Source: Rhodopirellula europaea 6C (GTDB taxonomy: Bacteria > Planctomycetota > Planctomycetia > Pirellulales > Pirellulaceae). Taken from it: DNA of 64,000 bases. The stretch is taken from positions 1 through 64,000 of the forward strand of contig NZ_ANMO01000202.1 of assembly GCF_000338295.1 (NCBI RefSeq). Direction: 5' to 3'. Below, piece after piece: positions 8,662 through 16,705 of this stretch (positions are counted from its first letter, which is position 1; each line of letters starts with the position of its first letter). The position numbers and the translations under genes were made by a program. Below the pieces are notes generated by a model, which saw only the letters and a program-made list of their open reading frames with translations, was not told the DNA's origin and searched no databases.

Positions 8662-9546
8662 ATGATTCGTCGATTCCACTTCCGTTCAGCGTTGTTTGTA
8701 TGGTTGCTGGTCGCCATCGCGACGCAGGCCAATCTGTTGGCGGAAGAACCTGCGGTTGCCTCGGTTGAGTTGGCTGACAAAGACTTAACCGAAAGCAGTG
8801 GAATGGTCTTTTCGACGAAAGATTCAAGCTGCATTTGGTCGCATAATGATTCGGGTGATCGAGCTAGGTTGTTTGCGTTTGATGCGAAGACCGGAGAGGC
8901 AACGGGGCAATGGCATTTGCAGGGCGTCACTGCGGTCGACTGGGAAGACCTCGCAATGCTTCCAGCTGCCAATGTCGGTGGGCCAGCGAGGCTGGTAATC
9001 GCTGATTCAGGTGACAATCAACAACGGCGCGATCACATTGAATTGCTGGTGATAGATGAGATGGATCCCAGAAAGTCGGGCGTTGTGAATCGCGAAGAAA
9101 TCCAGGTCCTTCGCGTTAGATACCCAGACGGGGCTCACGATTGCGAAGCAATCTGGTTTGATGAGTCCTCTCGAGGATTGATGTTTTTGTGCAAGCGATT
9201 CACGCCTTGGGTGGGGCTTTATCGAGTTGCTTTGGCGAATGGTTCCAGCGGAAGATCGAACGATGATCTCGTTGCAGAGTTGATTCAGCGGGTGCCACTC
9301 GCATTGGCCACCGCCGCGGATCGCGATCCGGTCACAGGTGATGTTTGGGTTTCGACCTATTGGCAAGCCATCAAGTTTGCCAAGGCGGATCACGAAACGT
9401 TGAAGACTCAGATGTCACAAACTCCCGTGGCGTTTGATTTACCAAAGCTGAAACAAATTGAAGCGATCGCGGTCGATTCAAATTCAAACGTCTGGGTTAC
9501 CAGCGAAGGCAGCCCCGCTCTCTTGGTACGTTTGAATGTTCGATGA
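8662..9546 (+). CDS. secreted beta-propeller-like protein of unknown function
   Basis: A 294-residue protein with an N-terminal signal peptide ending near ANLLAEE. The mature part contains repeating short motifs of propeller type: SSGMVFS, IWSHNDSGDRARLFAF, VDWEDLA, LVIADSGDN, CEAIWFD, GDVWVSTYW and IEAIAVDSNSNVWVTSEG. Alternating Trp/Asp strands of this sort occur in extracytoplasmic propellers that bind or hydrolyse small molecules. It starts 18 bases after the thiE stop and may be cotranscribed, but a link to thiamine is not evident. A GTG three bases upstream is an equally possible start. Confidence 0.7.
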   Translation: MIRRFHFRSALFVWLLVAIATQANLLAEEPAVASVELADKDLTESSGMVFSTKDSSCIWSHNDSGDRARLFAFDAKTGEATGQWHLQGVTAVDWEDLAMLPAANVGGPARLVIADSGDNQQRRDHIELLVIDEMDPRKSGVVNREEIQVLRVRYPDGAHDCEAIWFDESSRGLMFLCKRFTPWVGLYRVALANGSSGRSNDDLVAELIQRVPLALATAADRDPVTGDVWVSTYWQAIKFAKADHETLKTQMSQTPVAFDLPKLKQIEAIAVDSNSNVWVTSEGSPALLVRLNVR

Positions 9547-9611
9547 ATGCTGAATGTAAACCCCGGAAACGATTTTAAAATTGAACTTTCACCGAAAGCA
9601 AAATTGTACGG

Positions 9612-10178
9612 ATGTTTGAAATCGAACTGAAATTTCGCGTCGCCAATGTTAGTGAACTGCGAGAACGATTGGCGGAGAATGACGCGGTGTTGGTCTCGAA
9701 AAATGAAAACCAAGACACGTATTACAACCATCCGTCACGTGACTTCGCCGAGTCCGGGGAAGCGTTGCGGGTTCGCCGAATTGATGGAACGCCGCTGGTG
9801 ACCTACAAGGGCTCCAAGCGTCCGGGGGCGGTGAAGGCACGCGAAGAATTGGAGTGGCGTTTGGATCCCGGTGATCCAACTGGCGAGTCGATGGAAACGC
9901 TGTTTGATCGACTCGGTTTTCGCAAGGTCGCGACGGTGACCAAGCAGAGGGAAACGTTTCACTTAGGATCCACCAACCCGATGACCGTCACGATCGACCA
10001 GGTCGAAGGCTTGGGCGAATTTGCAGAGATCGAACGAGTCTTGCATGAACGTTCACCAAGCGACGAGGCGGTCGAAAAGGCTCGCGGGGAAGTCATGGAT
10101 TTGGCTTCGGAGTTAGGCTTGAAATCGCCCGAGTCGCGAAGTTATTTGCGGATGCAGCTCGAGTTAGCGAGTGGCTGA
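9612..10178 (+). CDS. CYTH-domain protein (class IV adenylate cyclase/triphosphatase family)
   Basis: A 188-residue CYTH protein. The N-terminal EIELKF is the ExExK signature that binds triphosphate through divalent metals; further conserved acidic and basic strands follow (DTYYNHP, EALRVRR, TYKG, REELEWRL, VTIDQVEGLGEFAEIE). Members hydrolyse inorganic triphosphate, thiamine triphosphate or convert ATP to cAMP (CyaB type); GLGEFAEIE and the overall length fit the CyaB-like subgroup, but the reaction cannot be fixed from sequence. The neighbouring thiE two genes upstream makes a thiamine triphosphatase role tempting but unproven. Its 3' end overlaps the convergent SDR gene by 15 bases. Confidence 0.85.
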   Translation: MFEIELKFRVANVSELRERLAENDAVLVSKNENQDTYYNHPSRDFAESGEALRVRRIDGTPLVTYKGSKRPGAVKAREELEWRLDPGDPTGESMETLFDRLGFRKVATVTKQRETFHLGSTNPMTVTIDQVEGLGEFAEIERVLHERSPSDEAVEKARGEVMDLASELGLKSPESRSYLRMQLELASG

Positions 10179-10907
10179 TTTGATCGAGCTTAGTCCGCCG
10201 TCGACCGCGATGTCCTGCCCGGTGATCCAAGAGTTCTCAGGAGCCAGGAGCCACGCGATCATCGATGCGATGTCTTCTGGTTTACCAAGCCGACCCATCG
10301 GATGCATGGCTCGACTCGCATCAGCGGAACGTTCGTTCTGCCAAATCCTCGTGGTCAATTCGGTTTCGACCAATCCCGGTGCAACCGTGTTGATGCGAAC
10401 GTTGCTAGCTCCATAAGTTGCCGCAGCGGCTCGCGCCATGGCGGCAACGCCAGCCTTCGCGGCGGCGATGGCTTCGTGACTGGTCAGCCCGATCGCTGCA
10501 CCACCGCTGGACATTAAAACGATCGAACCGCCACCTTGTTTTTTCAAGCGTGGGGCGATCGTACGAACCAAACCGAATGCGGTGATTAAATTGGCTTCGA
10601 TCACTGATTGCAGTTCGTCTTTGCTAGTCAGGTGAGCTGGTTTCAAAAGGATCGATCCAGCCAAATTGACCGCGCCGTCGAGTCCGCCGAAGTGTTCGAG
10701 CGTGTGGTCCGCGACTCCGGCCAGTCCGTCCCAATCAGTTGCATCGCACACCTGAAACGGTTGTTGGAGTTCGTCGGCGAGTGCTTGCAGCTTTGCTTCG
10801 TTCCTACCAACCAGCATCACTTGATGGTCAGCCGCGACAAGCTGCTTGCAAAGTGCGGTGCCGATGCCGCCACCGGCGCCGACGACGATGTATTTCGAGT
10901 TGGGCAT
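10164..10907 (-). CDS. short-chain dehydrogenase/reductase
   Basis: A 247-residue SDR. It has the NAD(P)-binding GAGGGIG motif near the N-terminus, NLAGS in place of the usual NNAG, the catalytic serine in IVLMSSGGAAIGL, a C-terminal PENSWITGQDIAVDGG segment, and a typical SDR length. The active-site Tyr-x3-Lys is not standard: where YxxSK is expected the protein reads THEAIAAAKAG, with His-Glu in place of Tyr but Lys conserved, so catalysis may be altered. The start at ATG 10907 begins directly at the Rossmann strand (MPNSKYIVVGAGG). The substrate is unknown. It is convergent with the CYTH gene and divergent from the small basic protein gene. Confidence 0.85.
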   Translation of the reverse strand: MPNSKYIVVGAGGGIGTALCKQLVAADHQVMLVGRNEAKLQALADELQQPFQVCDATDWDGLAGVADHTLEHFGGLDGAVNLAGSILLKPAHLTSKDELQSVIEANLITAFGLVRTIAPRLKKQGGGSIVLMSSGGAAIGLTSHEAIAAAKAGVAAMARAAAATYGASNVRINTVAPGLVETELTTRIWQNERSADASRAMHPMGRLGKPEDIASMIAWLLAPENSWITGQDIAVDGGLSSIKSATR

Positions 10908-11254
10908 AAGATTAGGTCGCGTCTGTCGTTGAGGATTGTTGAAACAGGGCACGGTAGGGCAATGGCAAATCCTGATGTGTGAGGGCTTCGCAAGCGTTGT
11001 CAACGGTAGCGAAACACGGTCGACCGATGGAATCAAATGCGAGGATTGTTCGGAGGGGGCCTGTTCGAACGGTCACGCGTGACAAAGCGGCGATTCCATG
11101 TGCATCGGGCAATCACCAGTTCTTTGGGTTTGCATCATCGATGGTCGATAGAAGTTTCATGGCACCGATGAAATCAGCTTCGCGGCGGTGACCTCCCAAT
11201 TTTCGCCGCCATCGGATTGATTTGCTTTCACCTCTCCAACGGAATGATTCCGCC
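10908..11254. other. intergenic region between divergent genes
   Basis: About 350 bases between the divergently transcribed SDR and small basic protein genes, so both promoters should lie here. I see no convincing -35/-10 pair, RNA gene or repeat. Short frames present have no recognisable content. Confidence 0.4.
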
Positions 11255-11590
11255 ATGACCAAAAAAGATACTTTTCGCGTTGTCGCTCGCGGCCGAGATG
11301 GTTCTCTTCAAATTCGTGACTACACATCGCTCGATCCTTTGACGGATCATCACGAGCAAGTCGGGATCGATGACTGCAGCACGGACCTCGCGCTTCGAGG
11401 GATGCCGGTTTTCCGTGGCCTGATTGGACCGATGCCGGAAGGCAAAAATATCGTTCGCTATGAAACGCCGGAAGTGTTTGAAATGCTGACGAAGGAATGG
11501 GGTATCACGAAGCCAAAGAAGCGTCGCCGTCGAACGAGTGAAAAGAAGGCCGCCGAAGCTTCCACGGACTCCGCCGAATTGGTTTCCTAG
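11255..11590 (+). CDS. small protein with a basic C-terminal tail, function unknown
   Basis: A 111-residue soluble protein that I do not recognise as a named family. It begins MTKKDTFRVVARGRDGSLQIRD, has a compact mixed middle part (GLIGPMPEGKNIVRYETPEVFEML) and ends in a Lys/Arg-rich stretch (KPKKRRRRTSEKK) followed by an acidic Ser/Thr tail. No signal peptide or membrane segment. The basic patch suggests nucleic acid binding, but that is only inference. The ATG at 11255 is chosen over an in-frame upstream start because the residues before it look non-coding. Confidence 0.6.
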   Translation: MTKKDTFRVVARGRDGSLQIRDYTSLDPLTDHHEQVGIDDCSTDLALRGMPVFRGLIGPMPEGKNIVRYETPEVFEMLTKEWGITKPKKRRRRTSEKKAAEASTDSAELVS

Positions 11591-12277
11591 GCCAATGTTT
11601 GTCGATTCGTCGATCGAGATTCGCTGAATCGGATGATGAAATTTGACGCAACACGCCGTGATATTGCTGGTGATGGTGATACCACTGGCGGCGAAGTTTG
11701 CTCGCGGGATCGATGGACCGCGAGGATCGCTTTCTCGCTCTTCGCCTAGTCGGTGGCGTATTCGGTGAAGAATGTCGGCGGGCGGCGGACGTGTAATTGA
11801 CTGGTGTTCTCGGCAGTCGCGCGCCCGCGTTGTTCAGTGCGCATGACGCCACCGCAATCAGGTGCGGGCGATCGTCTCAATTGTCCTGCGGTTTCTTCCG
11901 GTCGCAATGGATGGGCTACGTCCACCTCGGTCGTCCTGAATTTGCCTCAAGTCAGACGGGCTGCTGCGTACGCACCGATGCTTCTCTCAATGAGCACTCA
12001 TTTGAGGCTTCATGGTGAGTCGAAGATCAAAACCAGGCGGACTAGCTTTCTAACCCTGGTGGTGTACACGCGTGCATTTCTGGGCGTGAGGAACTTTCGG
12101 ATGTCGCTGTCGAAGTGCGATAATGCGCACTTTGTTGCGCGATAAGCATCCGTTACGCAAGCCTAGCGAGGTGTTAGCCTTGAGTATTCAGCGCTGCCGC
12201 GTACTCGTGAGTGGGGAGGTGGCGTTTTTCGATATTTTCCTGGGCTTTGATATCCCAGCATTGGGAAAGGGCTGACC
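11591..12277. other. long intergenic stretch without a supported gene
   Basis: Nearly 690 bases lie between the small basic protein and the FixJ-like regulator. Short frames exist on both strands but their translations are Arg/Ser/Pro-rich and lack any domain or signal. A 7-base hairpin extendable to 9 with one wobble pair (12111-12134, arms AAGTGCG and CGCACTT) is the only structure I see; it has no T-tract. Confidence 0.5.
12111..12134. repeat. short inverted repeat upstream of the FixJ-like regulator gene
   Basis: AAGTGCG and CGCACTT flank a 6-base loop; two more pairs (one G-T wobble) extend it to 9. It lies about 145 bases upstream of the regulator start and could be an operator or a weak terminator. 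Confidence 0.35.
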
Positions 12278-13051
12278 GTGATTGATTCTGCGGACGAGAG
12301 TGCAGCAGTTTTCTTATTGGCTCGACCAACAAACGGAGAGACCGGAGCGATCGACCTGAGGTCGACGATTGAGAATGACGCAGATTGGTCGGTCATAACG
12401 TGTTCTTCGAGCGATCAACTGATGGAATGGATCTCAGAAGATCGGTTGGAACGGCCTGGCTGTTTGGTCGTGGACGTTGAGTTAATCGGAAACGGATTTC
12501 AGCGGGTTCAAAAGACACTTTCAGAAGCGGATTGCAGTGCTCCGCTTATTTTGGTTGCTGGCGAATTGCCGATCGAAACCGTTGTTCACGCATTTGAAAA
12601 TGGTGCCTGGACAGTTGTGCTGAAGTCAGCGGACAACTTGCAAAAGTTCACCGGTTCGCTACGCGACCACATTCGCCAAGCGATTGACTGGGACCGATTC
12701 CAAGTGGGAATGGAAAAGGCATATCGCAAACGCAATCGAATCATCGATGGTTTGACCGAACGCCAACGCAAGGTGCTTAACTGCGTAATGGAAGGGATGC
12801 CAACCAAAGCGATTGCAGCGAATTACAAGGTTTCAAAACGACTGATCGAATTTGAACGAAGCCATCTGCTGTCCGCTTTTGGCGTTAACGGGACCGCTGA
12901 GTTGACCGCCGTGGTAGGGGAGCATCGCATCGTCGAGAAACTTTTGGACCGCTATCACCGGTTTGACTCGGCGGAAGTCGGCCGTTCCTTCCAACGCCCA
13001 ATGGCCCTGCGTGGTTCCGTATCAAGATCAACGGTCCAGGTTGACGAGTAA
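12278..13051 (+). CDS. FixJ/LuxR-type regulator with a degenerate receiver domain
   Basis: A 257-residue two-domain regulator. Residues 10-135 have the receiver fold order, with a retained central Asp (CLVVDVELIG) and Lys (VVLKSAD), but the paired N-terminal acidic residues of the phosphorylation pocket are replaced (VFLLARPT) and the switch Thr/Ser position reads LVAGE. Residues about 155-215 are a LuxR-type helix-turn-helix (LTERQRKVLNCVMEGMPTKAIA...SKRLIEFERSHLLSAFGV). It should bind DNA, while phosphorylation control is doubtful. The start is GTG, with GGAAAGG eight bases upstream. No sensor kinase is adjacent. The family is common in Rhodopirellula-like genomes; the target genes are unknown. 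Confidence 0.85.
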   Translation: MIDSADESAAVFLLARPTNGETGAIDLRSTIENDADWSVITCSSSDQLMEWISEDRLERPGCLVVDVELIGNGFQRVQKTLSEADCSAPLILVAGELPIETVVHAFENGAWTVVLKSADNLQKFTGSLRDHIRQAIDWDRFQVGMEKAYRKRNRIIDGLTERQRKVLNCVMEGMPTKAIAANYKVSKRLIEFERSHLLSAFGVNGTAELTAVVGEHRIVEKLLDRYHRFDSAEVGRSFQRPMALRGSVSRSTVQVDE

Positions 13052-13057
13052 CCGAAT

Positions 13058-13146
13058 ATCCTTCCAATGCTCGATCAGAAATTTCCGGGGCAGGTCGAAG
13101 AGAAGTTCTCGATGATCGGACGGATTTGGTCGAGTGTTGGAAGGAT
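13058..13146. repeat. long imperfect inverted repeat between convergent genes
   Basis: The 16-base arms at 13058-13073 (ATCCTTCCAATGCTCG) and 13131-13146 (CGAGTGTTGGAAGGAT) pair fully apart from two G-T wobbles. The 57-base interior contains further partial complementarity (AAATTTCCG with CGGATTT), so transcript from either strand could fold into one extended hairpin. It lies just 3' of the regulator gene and 74 bases from the AsmA-like gene end, where a terminator would be expected, but there is no T-tract. Confidence 0.6.
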
Positions 13147-13219
13147 CGCCATGCTCCTGGAACGACTGTGCGAGTTGCGCAGTTGCACCTCATCTCGATG
13201 GTCGAATGGTCAGCGGAAG

Positions 13220-16200
13220 CTATCGGTTAACGTTTCCGCCATTCGCTGTGGTGGAACGGACCATACCAGGGAACCAATCTTCCATGGTCTGTGTAATCCC
13301 ACTGAGCGATTTTCTGCGGATCGTGGGAGCTTCGATTGGTCCGTCAACCTCGATTGTCCACAGCGTGTAGCGATTGTCTCGCAGCGGGTTGATGACTTTG
13401 CTGAACAAGTTCTGCGGACTCACTCGCGTGTTGAATGACATGTCGAGGTGTTCGCGACGACTCAGCGTGCCACCACCTTCGAGTGCCACCAGATCGCCCC
13501 AGAGCACCAAGCGGTTGAAGTTCAAGTCTTCACCAAAGATCGAAAATTCGGTCTCCCCATTCGTGAAGGCAACGTCTTCGGTGGCTTTGATGCGAAGCAA
13601 GTTCAACACCTGAACAAGGTATGGCAACTGGTACAAGTTAGCGCCGCTGACACTGCCGCGGCCGTTGCCTTTCAGCAGATCCAGATCACCCAAGCGTCCC
13701 TCCAAATGAGAGTCGCCATCGAAGCGTCCGGTGATGCCGGTGCGATGCTGACCGATTTCGGCGAGGCAAGTCGCGATTTGTGCGTTGGCCAAAGCGGCAT
13801 CGATTTCGAAGTCACCTGAAGAAAGCAGCACGCCACCGCTAAGACTGACCTTGCCTCCGAACAAAGCACCCACGATCGGCACACCACTGCCGTTTGGATC
13901 GGGGTTTGGAGAAGGCAGTCGTGCGTTTTCACCCAGGCGAAGTTGTTCGTTGGTGATCGAGAACGGGCCACGCAACGACGTGATCTGCAATCCATACGCA
14001 TGCATGGAATCCAAAGCGATGTTTCCGACCGCCTGCAGCACTTCTGCATCGCGGACGCCCTGCACTTGGATCTCGCCTCGTAACGAATGGACCGGGCCAA
14101 CGTCCGCGATTCGGTTGCCTTCCAGTTGAAGCAATAGGTCCCAATCGATCACGGGTGTTGATGTGTCATCGTTCGCCATCAGCAGATTGGTTTTACCGCG
14201 GAGGCTGATCGGACCACGCAGGTCGAGAGCTCGCATCGCACGGCCGACTTGTTCCGGCATCGCTGCGATCAATTCCTCGTCGGGAACCAAGCGACAGCCA
14301 CTGTGCAGATCCATCGCCAACAACCAACGACCTGATGGATGTTGAGTGCATGTTCCGTCTGCAACCATTCTCGAACCGTCATGTCGACCACGAAGGTTGC
14401 TAATACGGACTTCGTCGTCTCGGTACACGACACGACCACCGACGATGTCGATGCGGTAAGGGACCGCCACGGGACGAAGGCTGAGCGAGTCGGGGGTGAC
14501 TTGACCGGAATCGTTTTGATCGGCAACCAACGTCAAGTCCAGCGGATTGGTGCCGGACTGATGGATGTGGACATCCAATTGGTCCAGTGTTCCGCCTGGT
14601 GAGAGTGAGTCCCAAATATGTCGTGTTGATTCGGGCAGTGACACGCGGAGCGATTGGTCCATCGACAAATCCGCGATTTGAAAACGAAGGTTCAATTCCG
14701 AATCCGCATTGGTCGCTGTGGTTGGATTTGGAATCCGGTACAGGCCATTGCAATCGACCTTTGCCGAACCAGCGTTGTTGGCGGTGAAACCGATCATTCG
14801 CACCAGATCGTCTTTGATCTGTACTCGGCCTTCGACGTTGTAGAGAGGATAGGGGAACTTGTCGTAGCGAAGCGTTCCACCAGAGACCCGAAAATCAAAC
14901 TGACGGGATGAGTTTCCGTTGGCGTCAGTTTCCAGTGTTGCTGTGGCCCACTCGATCACGCCGCGTGGACGCAACGAACGAACAAACTGCTCAACCTTGG
15001 ATACCGAACGGGACGTGCTGGTTTCGATCAACTCACCTGTGGTCGCGGATACGCTGCCTTGGTCGCTCGATTGGGCTTCGCGAGGTGTCAGCGATGTGAT
15101 CAGGGCATCGTCGATCAGGACCGATCCTTCCGTTTGGATCGTGACTTGTTTGGTATGAACTTTGGGAGCGTCGGGATCGAGTCGAACTGGAACACGAAAG
15201 CCGCAATTGACTCGTTGTCCACCGGCGCGTCCGGTGAGTTGTTCGGCAGTGGCGAACCCGTTGTCGATTCGGATCGTGCCAACGAGTTGTTCGACCGGGT
15301 AGGGAAACTTGTCGAACTGCACATCGATTCCACGGATGTCGACTTCTGATTGCAAAGTCCATGCTTTGGATCGAAGTGGAGCAGGATTGGTCGCGTGGGC
15401 ACGCAGGTTCAATCGTCCGTGAGCTTGGAATTTCTGCCAAAGGTCATGCAGCTTTTCGGGCATTGCTTCCGCGAAGGGGCGATCAAGTGTCAGGCCTTCT
15501 CCTGTGAAGTGGAAGTCCGTCGGTCCAAGGTCAAAGCTGGTGCGAGATTGACGAACCAGGGCCGCGGTGCCGCGGAGCGTGCAATGGGCGTCGCCAAAAT
15601 TGGCTTGCGTTGGAAAGAGTTTGATTTGTTCAGGCGTGATTTGAATTCGTCCGCGAGCTTGGCGAATTTTGGATGGCAAGCGAGGGTCGTCTAAGTTGCC
15701 ATCGTGCACCACCAAGTCGAGTTCGAATTGGTCTGTCTCGTTTTGTTTGGTGTATTCGGCGGAGAGGTCACCATGCAAGCGAACGCGCGCTTTCGCCGGC
15801 AGCCATTTGGAGATTCGCGAACGGACTCTCGCGATGATCGCATCATCGATGTGGCAGTCCTTGATCGTCGTCTTCAGTCGCAGTTGTTCGTTGGTTCCTT
15901 CCAGCAACTTGTCGTACGCCAATTCGATTGGGCCGCTGAAGTTGCTGTCGCCGCGAGCGAACACCATTTTGCGTTCGCGAGATGTTCCTGCAATCAGTGC
16001 CGCACCGTCGTTTGTTGTCTCGGTTGAGATGGCGATGTCCGACCATCGAAGTTGGATCGGCTGCATTGCCGCCGAAGTGCTTCCCGGTTCAACGTTGCCG
16101 TCTGAGGATCCGCGAGAAGCGGCCGCTTCGAAGGTCACGTTTGTTACCACGCCATACAGATCGATCTGCGGGCAGGCCGGTCCCATTTGCGGTAACGGGT

Positions 16201-16660
16201 AGAGGGTCTCCAACGAAATCGCATTGTCCTTGGCAACTTGCACGTTCGCGACGACACCCTCAATCGCGATGCGTCGCGTCGAAAGAGGGCTGTCTCCTGA
16301 CATCCACTTTTGCGGATCCAGGTCAGCGAAAACGGTGAGGCGTTCGATCTTGACCGCGGGCTGTTGCGACCACCATTTCGAAACCAAGTTGGCTCGGCTG
16401 GTTTTGGGGCTGATCTCGATCGACTCAAAGATCAATCCGGTTCCGGCTTGGAACGTGCCCCGCTGGATCGTTACATCCCAATCCGCGTAGTGTTCGGCGA
16501 GCGATTTTTCGAAGTAACGCCGGGCTTGTTCACCGACGGTTTGAGGCAGCAATGATTGAATCAGGAAACCTGTCAGGGCGCACGTTATCACCAATACCAC
16601 TGCCGTTTTGAAACGGCCGGCTTTGCGGCGAGGCGGATTTTCCTGACCCGGTTCGGTCAA
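13220..16660 (-). CDS. giant AsmA-like membrane-anchored protein
   Basis: A protein of about 1146 residues with a single N-terminal membrane helix (about 16-38, TAVVLVITCALTGFLIQSLL) followed by a long beta-rich extracytoplasmic region. Repeated motifs of the type GTFQAGTGLIFESIEIS, LRGRHDGSRMVADGT and LLKGNGRGSVSGANLYQLP, and a C-terminal block with VDGPIEAPTIRR, match the AsmA/YhdP/TamB superfamily of bridge-like lipid transport proteins between inner and outer membranes. The start is taken as TTG 16660, which has a perfect AAGGAGGA nine bases upstream; a GTG at 16684 would place this Shine-Dalgarno inside the gene. It is the last gene of a three-gene operon with a GT2 glycosyltransferase and a polytopic protein, pointing to envelope lipid or glycan assembly. 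Family assignment is good, cargo unknown. Confidence 0.8.
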   Translation of the reverse strand: MTEPGQENPPRRKAGRFKTAVVLVITCALTGFLIQSLLPQTVGEQARRYFEKSLAEHYADWDVTIQRGTFQAGTGLIFESIEISPKTSRANLVSKWWSQQPAVKIERLTVFADLDPQKWMSGDSPLSTRRIAIEGVVANVQVAKDNAISLETLYPLPQMGPACPQIDLYGVVTNVTFEAAASRGSSDGNVEPGSTSAAMQPIQLRWSDIAISTETTNDGAALIAGTSRERKMVFARGDSNFSGPIELAYDKLLEGTNEQLRLKTTIKDCHIDDAIIARVRSRISKWLPAKARVRLHGDLSAEYTKQNETDQFELDLVVHDGNLDDPRLPSKIRQARGRIQITPEQIKLFPTQANFGDAHCTLRGTAALVRQSRTSFDLGPTDFHFTGEGLTLDRPFAEAMPEKLHDLWQKFQAHGRLNLRAHATNPAPLRSKAWTLQSEVDIRGIDVQFDKFPYPVEQLVGTIRIDNGFATAEQLTGRAGGQRVNCGFRVPVRLDPDAPKVHTKQVTIQTEGSVLIDDALITSLTPREAQSSDQGSVSATTGELIETSTSRSVSKVEQFVRSLRPRGVIEWATATLETDANGNSSRQFDFRVSGGTLRYDKFPYPLYNVEGRVQIKDDLVRMIGFTANNAGSAKVDCNGLYRIPNPTTATNADSELNLRFQIADLSMDQSLRVSLPESTRHIWDSLSPGGTLDQLDVHIHQSGTNPLDLTLVADQNDSGQVTPDSLSLRPVAVPYRIDIVGGRVVYRDDEVRISNLRGRHDGSRMVADGTCTQHPSGRWLLAMDLHSGCRLVPDEELIAAMPEQVGRAMRALDLRGPISLRGKTNLLMANDDTSTPVIDWDLLLQLEGNRIADVGPVHSLRGEIQVQGVRDAEVLQAVGNIALDSMHAYGLQITSLRGPFSITNEQLRLGENARLPSPNPDPNGSGVPIVGALFGGKVSLSGGVLLSSGDFEIDAALANAQIATCLAEIGQHRTGITGRFDGDSHLEGRLGDLDLLKGNGRGSVSGANLYQLPYLVQVLNLLRIKATEDVAFTNGETEFSIFGEDLNFNRLVLWGDLVALEGGGTLSRREHLDMSFNTRVSPQNLFSKVINPLRDNRYTLWTIEVDGPIEAPTIRRKSLSGITQTMEDWFPGMVRSTTANGGNVNR

Positions 16661-16668
16661 AGGCCTGT

Positions 16669-16677
16669 CTCCTCCTT
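16669..16677 (-). promoter_or_regulatory. strong Shine-Dalgarno site setting a TTG start
   Basis: On the minus strand AAGGAGGA ends nine bases before TTG 16660, in frame with the AsmA-like gene. Strong ribosome binding sites are rare in this window, so this is good evidence for TTG initiation. Confidence 0.65.
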
Positions 16678-16705
16678 GAGACACGGATGAGCGTTGGGCT
16701 CGATC

